Of a stretch of DNA of 64,000 nt, positions 17,552-24,554 are shown one piece after another. Position numbers and translations under genes: made by a program. The number at the start of each line of letters is the position of its first letter. The first letter of the stretch is position 1. The notes under the pieces were generated by a model. It searched no databases, was not told the origin of the DNA, and was given only the letters and a program-made list of their open reading frames with translations. Source of the DNA: Micrococcales bacterium (GTDB taxonomy: Bacteria > Actinomycetota > Actinomycetes > S36-B12 > UBA10799); assembly GCA_016719135.1 (NCBI GenBank), contig JADKAV010000011.1, positions 11,342 to 75,341 on the forward strand, in the 5' to 3' direction.

Positions 17552-17785
17552 GTGAGTCTCAATATCAAGAACGAACGGGTCCACGCCCTGGCACGGGAGG
17601 CGGCCCGACGCACGGGTATGACACAGACCAGCGTCATCGAGACCGCACTCCAACGCCTGCTGGCCGATCTGGGAGACGACGCCGGCACCCTCGACGACCT
17701 CATCGCGGGCCTGCAGGCGGACATCGGCCGACACGGCCATCTGTCCACTGACGACCTCTACGACGAGGCCGGCCTGCCCCGATGA
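17552..17785 (+). CDS. vapB: VapB-type antitoxin (ribbon-helix-helix / Rv0623-like)
   Basis: A 77-residue antitoxin. 'LNIKNERVHALAREAARRTG' followed by 'MTQTSVIETALQRLL' is the VapB ribbon-helix-helix DNA-binding fold of the Rv0623-like type. The acidic tail ('DDAGTLDDLIAGLQADIG', 'STDDLYDEAGLPR') should insert into the toxin active site. The start is GTG at 17552, with no ribosome-binding site and palindromes directly adjacent. The stop overlaps the vapC start (ATGA). Confidence 0.92.
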   Translation: MSLNIKNERVHALAREAARRTGMTQTSVIETALQRLLADLGDDAGTLDDLIAGLQADIGRHGHLSTDDLYDEAGLPR

Positions 17786-18180
17786 TCGTCGACAGCTCTG
17801 CCGTGGTCGCCGTGCTCAACCAGGAGGACGGCTGGCGGGACTTCGACACCGCGTTGCGCGAAGCCAACCATCCGCAGATGTCGGCCGCGACCTACGTCGA
17901 ACTCGGGATCGTCGTCGATCGGCTCGGCGACCCGTCGGTGTCGCGCAGGCTCGACCGGCTTCTCGACTCGTGGGGGGTCGAGGTCGTGCCGCTCACAGCA
18001 GCTCAAGCGCGTACCGCTCGCGCAGCCCATCGCGACTACGGCCGTGGCTCGGGTCACAGCGCCAAGCTGAACCTCGGCGACTGCTTCGCCTACGCACTTA
18101 CCTACGAGACCGGACAACAGCTGCTGTTCAAGGGCGACGACTTCGGGCACACCGACATCGAACCCGCACGGAAACGCTGA
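17782..18180 (+). CDS. vapC: VapC-type PIN-domain ribonuclease toxin
   Basis: A 132-residue PIN RNase. The conserved acids are present: Asp4 in 'MIVDSSAVVAV', Glu in 'SAATYVELGIVV', Asp in 'LNLGDCFAYALT' and Asp in 'LFKGDDFGHTD'. The last three motifs are the classical actinobacterial VapC consensus ('A-x-L-N-x-G-D-C-F-A-Y-A-L-A'). It overlaps vapB by 4 bases. Many relatives cleave tRNA or the sarcin–ricin loop; the target here is not known. Confidence 0.95.
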   Translation: MIVDSSAVVAVLNQEDGWRDFDTALREANHPQMSAATYVELGIVVDRLGDPSVSRRLDRLLDSWGVEVVPLTAAQARTARAAHRDYGRGSGHSAKLNLGDCFAYALTYETGQQLLFKGDDFGHTDIEPARKR

Positions 18181-18257
18181 GTCGGCGAATCTTCGGGGCG
18201 ATCATGTAGGCGAGACGCTTTGCTATGGCTCAGGAGAGCCCGCCCTGGCCTGGCCCG

Positions 18258-19343
18258 TCAGCCGTTACCCGATACCTCCACCACATCTGGGAACGTCTCG
18301 GCAAGGTACTCCACGAAGGCCGGCCCTAGCTTCTCCTCGCGAAGCACGTCGACCGACACGGGCATGGGGCGGGCCACGAACTGCGGATCAGCCAACGCCC
18401 GGGCGGCGAAATCGTGATGGACGATGGCCCCGTGTCCCACTGACACGAAGTCCGCTCCCTTGTCCAAACACCACTGCAGATCCGCGGTGGATCTCACGTT
18501 TCCCGTCACGCCCAGCCGCGCCTCGCCACGTGGCAGATCCACGAAGTGGTCGATGAGCAGCGCGTCGCCGCCCTTGCGCGGGCGCATGAAGACGTCCCAC
18601 AGCGACAGATCGAGGTAGTCCAGCAGGTCCGATTCCAGAGCCTGCCGCGCATACTCCCGACCGTCCTGCACCGTCGTGCCGAAGCCCTCCGGGGACAGCC
18701 GCAACCCGAGTTGGAATCCGGACCGGGTGGCCGCCCGAATACCTGCCAGGACCTCGCAGACGATACGGAAACGTCCGTCCGGAGATCCTCCATAACCGTC
18801 GGCGCGATCGTTGCGCGACGTATCGAGGAACTGCCCGAGCAGGTAGCCATGGGCGCCGTGCACCTCGACCCCATCGAAGCCCGCCTGCTCGGCGCGGACA
18901 GCTGCGGCAACGAAGCTCTCCACGGCCGCGGCGACGTCGTCGAGCGTCATCGCCACCGCATCGTGTGCAGGGTCGTCCCACGGGCACTGAGCGGCCACGC
19001 CGGTGATACTGCGTTCGGCACGCCGTCCTCCGTGGTGAAGTTGCACCGAACTTCGCGCACCGGCCGCGCGCAAGCTGTCCGCCAAACGACGCAGGCCGGG
19101 GAGGTGCTCGGGGCTCGCAACGCCCAACTGCCCGCGCCAGACCTGACCTGCGGGGGCGACGAATGCCGCCGCTGTCATCACCAGGCCGAATCCACCGTCC
19201 GCCCGGGCGGTCAGCCACGCCACCTCGTCCTGCGACAGACTGCCGTCGTCGTTGCTCTGCCTATTGGTCAACGGCGCCAAGGCAATGCGGTTCTTCCAGG
19301 TCGGGCCGTGGGCGAGATCGAGCTCGTCAGTGGGTTGGGGCAC
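18258..19343 (-). CDS. NADH:flavin oxidoreductase, Old Yellow Enzyme family
   Basis: A 361-residue FMN-dependent TIM-barrel ene-reductase, cytosolic, reducing activated C=C bonds with NAD(P)H. Seen: 'KNRIALAPLTNRQSNDDGS' (FMN site at the end of strand 1), 'SVQLHHGGRRAE' (His-containing strand), 'AGFDGVEVHGAHGYLLGQFL' (the substrate-binding H-x-x-H type motif) and 'RNDRADGYGGSPDGRFR' (the family D-x-Y-G-G-S loop). The C-terminal phosphate-binding strand 'ADFVSVGHGAIVH' is present. The start is GTG at 19343. The length fits the family. Physiological substrate unknown. Confidence 0.92.
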   Translation of the reverse strand: MPQPTDELDLAHGPTWKNRIALAPLTNRQSNDDGSLSQDEVAWLTARADGGFGLVMTAAAFVAPAGQVWRGQLGVASPEHLPGLRRLADSLRAAGARSSVQLHHGGRRAERSITGVAAQCPWDDPAHDAVAMTLDDVAAAVESFVAAAVRAEQAGFDGVEVHGAHGYLLGQFLDTSRNDRADGYGGSPDGRFRIVCEVLAGIRAATRSGFQLGLRLSPEGFGTTVQDGREYARQALESDLLDYLDLSLWDVFMRPRKGGDALLIDHFVDLPRGEARLGVTGNVRSTADLQWCLDKGADFVSVGHGAIVHHDFAARALADPQFVARPMPVSVDVLREEKLGPAFVEYLAETFPDVVEVSGNG

Positions 19344-19494
19344 CCTTCGATCCTATGGACGCCCCAAAACCAGCCCAAATGCGACGGATTCGGTCGCTCA
19401 TGACCGCCAAAGGTGAGGAATCACTCACTCAGGCGACTGGATACTACGGAATCCGTGCCGATACACTAAGTATAGGACAAAAGGGGTGAAAACA

Positions 19495-19656
19495 ATGACT
19501 GGCCACACCAGGTCGAATCGTGCACGCAACTTCCTGCACCGCACATGGTCCGTTGTCTCGCATCTTGTAGATGACATCGAGCCGGACCGGCTCTCAACCG
19601 TAGCCCCCATGAGGGCAGACGGGACCAGGGCTAAGCCCTTCTCGCAGAGCTGCTGA
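19495..19656 (+). CDS. Small orphan protein (53 aa)
   Basis: A 53-codon frame with a good ribosome-binding site (AAGGGGTGA, 6 bases before the ATG) and an AT-rich TAAGTATAGG box just upstream that could be a -10 element. The peptide is basic at the N-terminus ('MTGHTRSNRARNFLHRTW'), then 'SVVSHLVDDIEPDRLSTV', ending '...KPFSQSC'. I do not recognise it. An 11-bp perfect hairpin follows 52 bp after its stop. It lies between the Old Yellow Enzyme gene and the DUF222/HNH gene. A regulatory leader peptide or a small RNA is an alternative. Confidence 0.45.
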   Translation: MTGHTRSNRARNFLHRTWSVVSHLVDDIEPDRLSTVAPMRADGTRAKPFSQSC

Positions 19657-19708
19657 CAAGGCAGTGGGCGCCCGCGCGTCGCGGCGCGCTTCGCCATACC
19701 CGAAATAT

Positions 19709-19744
19709 GCGTAGAGCATTGCGTTTTGACGCGATGCTCTACGC
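19709..19744 (+). terminator. Perfect 11-bp hairpin behind the small ORF
   Basis: Arms GCGTAGAGCAT (19709–19719) and ATGCTCTACGC (19734–19744) enclose a 14-base loop that itself contains GCG/CGC. No U-run follows, so it could be an actinobacterial I-shaped terminator or a structured RNA element. Confidence 0.5.
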
Positions 19745-19851
19745 GTTCGTGCGCTTGAGGTTCAGGCTCCCTACCCATGCTGCGCGACGGCTGCAACGGC
19801 GGCTTGAGTACCCGTACTGACAGGCCCTTCGGAACTGGCATCTGACTACCG

Positions 19852-19871
19852 CCGACCCCACTGAGGGTCGG
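19852..19871. terminator. Small GC hairpin
   Basis: CCGACCC (19852–19858) and GGGTCGG (19865–19871) form a perfect 7-bp stem with a 6-base loop in the gene-free stretch before the DUF222/HNH gene. It has no U-run, so function is uncertain. Confidence 0.3.
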
Positions 19872-19892
19872 TCGCAACCCTGCTGTGCAGTG

Positions 19893-19948
19893 GTTTGTCT
19901 ACAGATCAGCTCGGACGCGAGAACTTGTCAGACCCTCGCACTAGCGTT
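19893..19948 (+). repeat. First copy of a duplicated upstream box of the DUF222/HNH gene
   Basis: The stretch ending ACTTGTCAGACCCTCGCACT (19922–19941) and AGCGTTC is repeated at 20132–20184, immediately before the DUF222/HNH gene, as ACTTGTCACACCCTCGTACT and AACGTTC. The last 27 bp differ at only three positions, and about 25 bp upstream are also related (TTGTC-x-ACAG). It looks like the leftover promoter of a second DUF222/HNH copy or a duplicated regulatory site. Confidence 0.6.
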
Positions 19949-20131
19949 CAGCTGGAGCGGCCGCAGCGGCGGTCAGACAGACCGGACGCACGCCGGGTGC
20001 AGTCCCAGGGTTGCTGGACGCGGTTGCAGCGCGCGGCTGCTGAACCTGGGGCCCTCGCCCGGGGCGTGCCACCAGTGATCCCCAAGTTCGGTGGACCGGT
20101 TGGGGGGGGCCGGGCGGCCCGGCGGGCCTTG

Positions 20132-20184
20132 TCCACAGCTGATCCCCAGCGGCGACAACTTGTCACACCCTCGTACTAACGTTC
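20132..20184 (+). repeat. Second copy of the duplicated upstream box
   Basis: Partner of the copy at 19893–19948. It ends 19 bp before the ATG of the DUF222/HNH gene, where a promoter would be expected; GAGGGGAGG, the gene's ribosome-binding site, follows it. Confidence 0.6.
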
Positions 20185-20203
20185 GATGTGAGGGGAGGCA
20201 GTC

Positions 20204-21412
20204 ATGACGATCACTGTGACAGATCCGGACACAGCCTTGGACGGGCTGGGTTGCCAGGTCGACCAGTTGTTGGCCATGGACCCGGCCGAATGGACCCTCG
20301 ACCAGCTGCAACGCACGATCCTGGACGTCCACACCCTCACCCAGCAGCTGGCCGCGGTACAGGCCAAAGCCCTGGCGTCTTTCGATACCCGCGGCGGCGC
20401 GCAGCTGGCCGGGCACCGCACCACGGGGGACTGGCTGGCGACATCGACCCGCACCCCGGCGGGGCATGCCGGCTGGTGGGTCCACACCGCCCGCGCGCTG
20501 CGTGATGTGCTGCCCGAGACCGCGACCGCGTTGGCCGACGGGGCCATCACCATCGACCATGTCCGGGCGATCCGCGCCGCGCACCGCACCATCGGTGATG
20601 CGCTGACCACCTGCGAAGACACCGTGGTGGCCTTCGCCCGCGACCACAGCGCCAAAGACCTGCGCGGGTTCCTCGACGTGCTGATCCAGAACTACCGCCC
20701 CGACGACCACGACAACAATGCTGAGGCCGCCCGCACCAAACGGCATGCCCGGCTGTCGGCCAGCCTGGACGGCTGGTGGCACCTGACCGGGTTCCTGGAC
20801 CCGGCCACCGGCGCCGCGCTGGCCGCAGCCCTGGACGTCTACGCGGACAAAACCAGCCCCGATGATCACCGCACCGCCGGTAACCGCACCGCCGACGCGC
20901 TGGCCGAAATCGCCCACCGGGCCCTGGCCCCGATCGACCGGCCGTCCGGGCTGGGTCACATCACGCTGACCCTGACCCCCGACCAGCTGGCCACCGGGCT
21001 CGGGGTGCGCTGGCCGTCTGGGCTACTGGCCTCACGCACCGACGTGCACACCACCGCCTGCTCCGCGAAAGTCACCTACGTGGTGGGGATCCCCACCGAC
21101 CCCATCCACTGGCAACCGCTAGCCGTCGGGTTCGCGCAACGGTACGCCACCAAAGCCCAACGCGCCGCCCTCGCGGTACGTGACGGGTCCGGCTGCGTGT
21201 ATCCCGGCTGCACCGTACCCGCGCACCGCTGCATCGCCCACCACATCCGCCCCTGGGACGACCGAGGCCCCACCGACCTGACCAACCTCGTACTGATCTG
21301 CCATTTTCACCACCGCACAGTCCACCACGGGAAACTCGCCATCACCCGAACCCCCACCGGCCGCTACACCGCCACCCCCACCAACCGGGCACCACCCATA
21401 GGCGGCCCGTGA
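20204..21412 (+). CDS. DUF222 / HNH endonuclease protein (13E12 repeat family)
   Basis: A 402-residue protein of the actinobacterial '13E12' repetitive family. Residues about 20–320 form the DUF222 domain ('LAAVQAKALASFDTRGG', 'AGHAGWWVHTARALRDVLPE', 'GWWHLTGFLDPATGAALAAA'). Residues about 325–385 form an HNH nuclease ('GCVYPGC', 'HRCIAHHIRPWDDRGPTDL', 'NLVLICHFHHRTVHHG') with the zinc-knuckle Cys and the catalytic His. Such genes are multi-copy in many actinobacterial genomes and behave like selfish or domesticated nucleases; the role is unknown. The ATG has GAGGGGAGG upstream. Synonymous codon choice is strongly GC-biased. A duplicated upstream box suggests past copying. Confidence 0.9.
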   Translation: MTITVTDPDTALDGLGCQVDQLLAMDPAEWTLDQLQRTILDVHTLTQQLAAVQAKALASFDTRGGAQLAGHRTTGDWLATSTRTPAGHAGWWVHTARALRDVLPETATALADGAITIDHVRAIRAAHRTIGDALTTCEDTVVAFARDHSAKDLRGFLDVLIQNYRPDDHDNNAEAARTKRHARLSASLDGWWHLTGFLDPATGAALAAALDVYADKTSPDDHRTAGNRTADALAEIAHRALAPIDRPSGLGHITLTLTPDQLATGLGVRWPSGLLASRTDVHTTACSAKVTYVVGIPTDPIHWQPLAVGFAQRYATKAQRAALAVRDGSGCVYPGCTVPAHRCIAHHIRPWDDRGPTDLTNLVLICHFHHRTVHHGKLAITRTPTGRYTATPTNRAPPIGGP

Positions 21413-21463
21413 CAGGGCCGAGAGGCCAGAACCGACAGACCCGAAAACCACACAAAGCCCCCA

Positions 21464-21511
21464 GTGACGGGGGTGCGCACCAGACCCACAGGCCCTGCGC
21501 ACCCCCGTCAC
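21464..21511. terminator. Bidirectional 16-bp perfect hairpin terminator
   Basis: GTGACGGGGGTGCGCA (21464–21479) and its exact complement TGCGCACCCCCGTCAC (21496–21511) flank a 16-base loop. It sits between the 3' ends of two convergent genes (DUF222/HNH and the EEP-fold protein), so it can serve both. Confidence 0.85.
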
Positions 21512-21600
21512 CGAGGCGCGCCCAACGATCCCTGGCCAGGCTCAGGCAACGCACACCCTGGCCACGACTAGATATGGCGGAGCTTGAATGCGCCCGCCGT

Positions 21601-22806
21601 TCAGGAAATCCGGAGGGTGGACACCACGCCGCCGTGGTCCGATTCCCACAACGGCACAGGCGCGTCACGGAACGGGGTCACGTTGGTGTTGAAACTCTTC
21701 TGGGCTCTCACCTTGCCGCGGCCAAGCACCAGGTCGATACGGGTCTCGTTCTCGCTGACCGGGTTGGACAAGTCAGCGTTCTGGCAGCAGCTCAGACCCC
21801 GTCCGTCCCGCTTCGGCTTCCACATGTCCCGGAAGTAGGAGCGGGTCAGGATCTTGTAGCTCTTCGGCGAGTACTGACCGTAGGCATCGGTGTTGAAGTC
21901 CCCGGTCGCGATCACCGTGCCCGCGCCCTTCTTGACCACCTTCACGAACTGCTTGGCCTGCTTCTCCTGGATGGGCGCCGAGATGCCACCGACCTCCAGG
22001 TGCGTGTTGGCGAACCGGAAATTCGCGCCCTTGTAGTTCATGTCGGCGTACACCCAGCCGCGGCCGAACGAGATCGTCTGACCGGCGATGACGAACGTCT
22101 GCTGTGCGGAGTACAGCCCCGACTTCACCGACTTCTTCTTGTACGACAGTTTCTTCGTCTTGGTGTTGACGAGAATGACGTCACGATCCTTCAACTGGAT
22201 GCTGCACGGCCAGCCGGAGGGAAGAATGCCCGACGGAGCGCCACATGACGCTGCCGGGTCGAGGTACGGGAACGGCCCGATCGTCGCATTCTGGCTGATG
22301 CCAGCAACCTTGTACTTCAGGCCTTCAGCCGCCAGTGCCTTCTTCACAATCTTCAGGAAATCTTGGCTCTCCAAGTCCGGGCCTGGCACATTGCGGTTGG
22401 TGATCCACTCGGACACTTCCTGCAAGCCGATGATGTCCGGCTTCTCTTGCTTGACTGTCTTCGCGAACGCCGCTGCCCGCGTCGGGAAGTCGGAGGCCAT
22501 AGCTCCCTGGTAGACCTGTGCCGCAGCAAGCAGGAATTCTGTCGTGCCCTGGTTGGCCGCTTCAATCGCGGGGAACAGGTCGGCGCCCAAGTACAGGTTC
22601 TGGGTCATCACCTTCAGTTTGCCGCCGCCTTTGGGAACCTCGCGCTTGGGAGCCACGCGCTTGGGAACCTCGCCGCTCAGTTTGCCGCCATCGGGGGCAG
22701 CTTGCGCGGGCACTGCTCCGGCGACGAGCACGGCGCCGACCATTGCCCCGGCGGCGATTCCTGCACTCACGATTCGCATCCGCGAACTCCGAACTGTTGA
22801 CCTCAT
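21601..22806 (-). CDS. Secreted endonuclease/exonuclease/phosphatase-family protein
   Basis: A 401-residue exported protein of the EEP (DNase I-like) superfamily, which hydrolyses phosphodiester or phosphomonoester bonds outside the cell. Signal peptide residues about 1–36 ('IAAGAMVGAVLVAGAVPAQA'). A short K-P repeat linker follows ('EVPKRVAPKREVPKGGGK'). The EEP motifs come in order: 'MTQNLYLGAD' (Asn), 'IIGLQEVSEW' (metal Glu), 'RFANTHLEVG', 'VIATGDFNTD' (D-x-N), 'ETRIDLVLGRG' and 'WESDHGGVV' (catalytic Asp-His). All are intact. The ATG at 22806 has GAGGAGGG upstream. Substrate could be nucleic acid, phospholipid or inositol phosphate. Confidence 0.9.
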   Translation of the reverse strand: MRSTVRSSRMRIVSAGIAAGAMVGAVLVAGAVPAQAAPDGGKLSGEVPKRVAPKREVPKGGGKLKVMTQNLYLGADLFPAIEAANQGTTEFLLAAAQVYQGAMASDFPTRAAAFAKTVKQEKPDIIGLQEVSEWITNRNVPGPDLESQDFLKIVKKALAAEGLKYKVAGISQNATIGPFPYLDPAASCGAPSGILPSGWPCSIQLKDRDVILVNTKTKKLSYKKKSVKSGLYSAQQTFVIAGQTISFGRGWVYADMNYKGANFRFANTHLEVGGISAPIQEKQAKQFVKVVKKGAGTVIATGDFNTDAYGQYSPKSYKILTRSYFRDMWKPKRDGRGLSCCQNADLSNPVSENETRIDLVLGRGKVRAQKSFNTNVTPFRDAPVPLWESDHGGVVSTLRIS

Positions 22807-22963
22807 GGGTCCCTCCTCAAGGGCGCGCTGACAGCACGACCCATCCTGCCAGCCACAGGCCCGATTCATACCGGAAACCAAAATCCTGACCCGAGTGCGT
22901 GGGAGGCCCCAAACCCACACCGGTCAAGTCGTGAGCGTGCGCCTGGTGTGCTTCCCTGATTCT

Positions 22964-23215
22964 GTGAACTTCGACGAAAATTGGGTGAACGACGCGGCGA
23001 ACAAGGAGGCGTCGGCCCGCGAGCGTGACCTGCAAGCCAGGCAACAGCGCTGGTCGGAACTGGACCGAGCTGAACTGCAAGGCACGAACGGCGTGAACAA
23101 ACGCGTGCGCCGGGCACGACGCTCCGAGCGCTGGCGCAAGACCTGGCCCTGGCTCGCGTTCCTAGCAGTTGCCGCGGTTCTGATGATCGGCTCCCAGCTG
23201 CTCGGCCTGGGCTGA
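22964..23215 (+). CDS. Small single-pass membrane protein upstream of lysA
   Basis: About 83 residues: a charged, helical N-terminal part ('DAANKEASARERDLQARQQR'), a basic stretch ('NKRVRRARRSERWRKTW') and one C-terminal transmembrane helix ('WLAFLAVAAVLMIGSQLLG'). The basic flank predicts the N-terminus in the cytoplasm. The start is uncertain: GTG codons occur at 22931, 22937, 22964 and 22985, none with a strong ribosome-binding site. It lies 10 bp before lysA on the same strand, so probably co-transcribed. I recognise no family. Confidence 0.6.
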   Translation: MNFDENWVNDAANKEASARERDLQARQQRWSELDRAELQGTNGVNKRVRRARRSERWRKTWPWLAFLAVAAVLMIGSQLLGLG

Positions 23216-23225
23216 AGGGCTTGCC

Positions 23226-24479
23226 ATGACACCGCCTTTGGACCTCTCGCTGTATCCGCCGCACACCCACATCGACCACGAGGGATTTCTGACCCTTGCC
23301 GGTTGCCGGGTCGCGGACCTGGCGAGCCAATTCGGCACTCCGTCGTATCTGGTCGACGCGGCAGGTCTGCGGGCGCGGGCACAGGAATTCCAGGACGCCC
23401 TCACGTCAAGGCACCCCCACGGCCGGGTGCTGTTCGCGTCCAAGAGTTTCCCCACCCCATCGGTGATGGCACTGGTCGCCGAAGGCGGATGCGGCCTGGA
23501 TGTCGCAGGGCTCGGCGAACTGCTGGCCGCCGAGCGCGCCGGGGTCGACCCGGGCAACATCGTCCTGCACGGCAACGCCAAGTCCGACGCCGAGATCGCA
23601 AAGGCCATCGAGATGCGCCTGCGCTACATCGTCGTCGACAACCTCGACGATGTGGTCCGCATATCGCGGATGGCCTCCGAGCCGGTTCCGGTCCTTCTGC
23701 GCGTCAGCCCAGGCATCCAGGCCGAGACCGACGCGAAGATGGCCACCGGGCACGACGCGTCCAAGTTCGGGATCCCCAGCCACCAAGTCGACGACGCGAT
23801 CCGCAGGATTCGCAGCGAGCCGTTGCTGGACTTACGCGGACTGCACGCACACGTCGGCTCGCAGATCCTCAACGTGGAGCAGTTCGAGCAAGCGGTTGCC
23901 GCACTGGCGCGACTCGAGCGCTTCGACGTCTACGACCTGGGCGGCGGATTGGGGATCCGCTACGTCAGCTCCGACACCGCCCCAAGCGTCGAGGAGTACG
24001 TGGACAGACTGGTGGGAGCGGTCCATCGGCACCTGGGAACCGACGTGGAAGTGCTGCTCGAACCGGGCCGTTCGATGGTCGGTCCGAACGGAGTCACGGT
24101 CTACCGGGTCGTCACTGTGAAACGCGGCGTCCGCACCCATGTGGCTGTCGACGGCGGGATGGCCGACAACCTGGAGGTCGCGCTGTACGGTCAACCGTTC
24201 GAGCCGTCGATCATCGACAAGGCGGGGCGCATCGAGGTGTGCGACGTCGTCGGCCGGCAGTGCGAATCCGGAGACACGTTCGTCACCGACCATGCGTTGG
24301 TCGATCCGCAGGTGGGCGACCTGCTGGTCATCCCCGCCACCGGTGCCTACACGTTCACTCTGTCCAACAACTACAACGGTGCCCTGCGCCCGCCGGTGGT
24401 GTTCTGCGAGGACGGGCGAACGCACCTGGCAGTGCGTCGGGAGACCTACGAGGAACTCCTGGGTCGCGACCAACTCTGA
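23226..24479 (+). CDS. lysA: Diaminopimelate decarboxylase
   Basis: A 417-residue PLP enzyme that decarboxylates meso-diaminopimelate to L-lysine, the last step of lysine synthesis. Seen: 'HGRVLFASKSF' with the PLP Lys73, 'GLDVAGLGELLAAERAG', 'GLHAHVGSQI' (His stacking on PLP), the Gly-rich 'YDLGGGLGIRY' phosphate loop, 'LLEPGRSMVG', 'GRQCESGDTF' (catalytic Cys from the other subunit) and 'GAYTFTLSNNYNG' (Tyr of the substrate site). All active-site residues are present. It is followed after 75 bp by recC. Confidence 0.97.
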   Translation: MTPPLDLSLYPPHTHIDHEGFLTLAGCRVADLASQFGTPSYLVDAAGLRARAQEFQDALTSRHPHGRVLFASKSFPTPSVMALVAEGGCGLDVAGLGELLAAERAGVDPGNIVLHGNAKSDAEIAKAIEMRLRYIVVDNLDDVVRISRMASEPVPVLLRVSPGIQAETDAKMATGHDASKFGIPSHQVDDAIRRIRSEPLLDLRGLHAHVGSQILNVEQFEQAVAALARLERFDVYDLGGGLGIRYVSSDTAPSVEEYVDRLVGAVHRHLGTDVEVLLEPGRSMVGPNGVTVYRVVTVKRGVRTHVAVDGGMADNLEVALYGQPFEPSIIDKAGRIEVCDVVGRQCESGDTFVTDHALVDPQVGDLLVIPATGAYTFTLSNNYNGALRPPVVFCEDGRTHLAVRRETYEELLGRDQL

Positions 24480-24554
24480 GCCTGGACGCAGCCGAATCAA
24501 TCTGTCGTACCCACCGGCTAGCGTGGTCAGTGATCGGCATCGGGGAGACGACAA

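Noticed and set aside
19425..19877. Minus-strand 150-codon frame
   Set aside because: No ribosome-binding site or family; it crosses the hairpin and the small plus-strand ORF, which has better start signals.
19973..20959. Minus-strand 328-codon frame opposite the DUF222 gene
   Set aside because: Gly/Val-rich mirror frame with no start signal; the plus strand encodes a complete DUF222/HNH protein.
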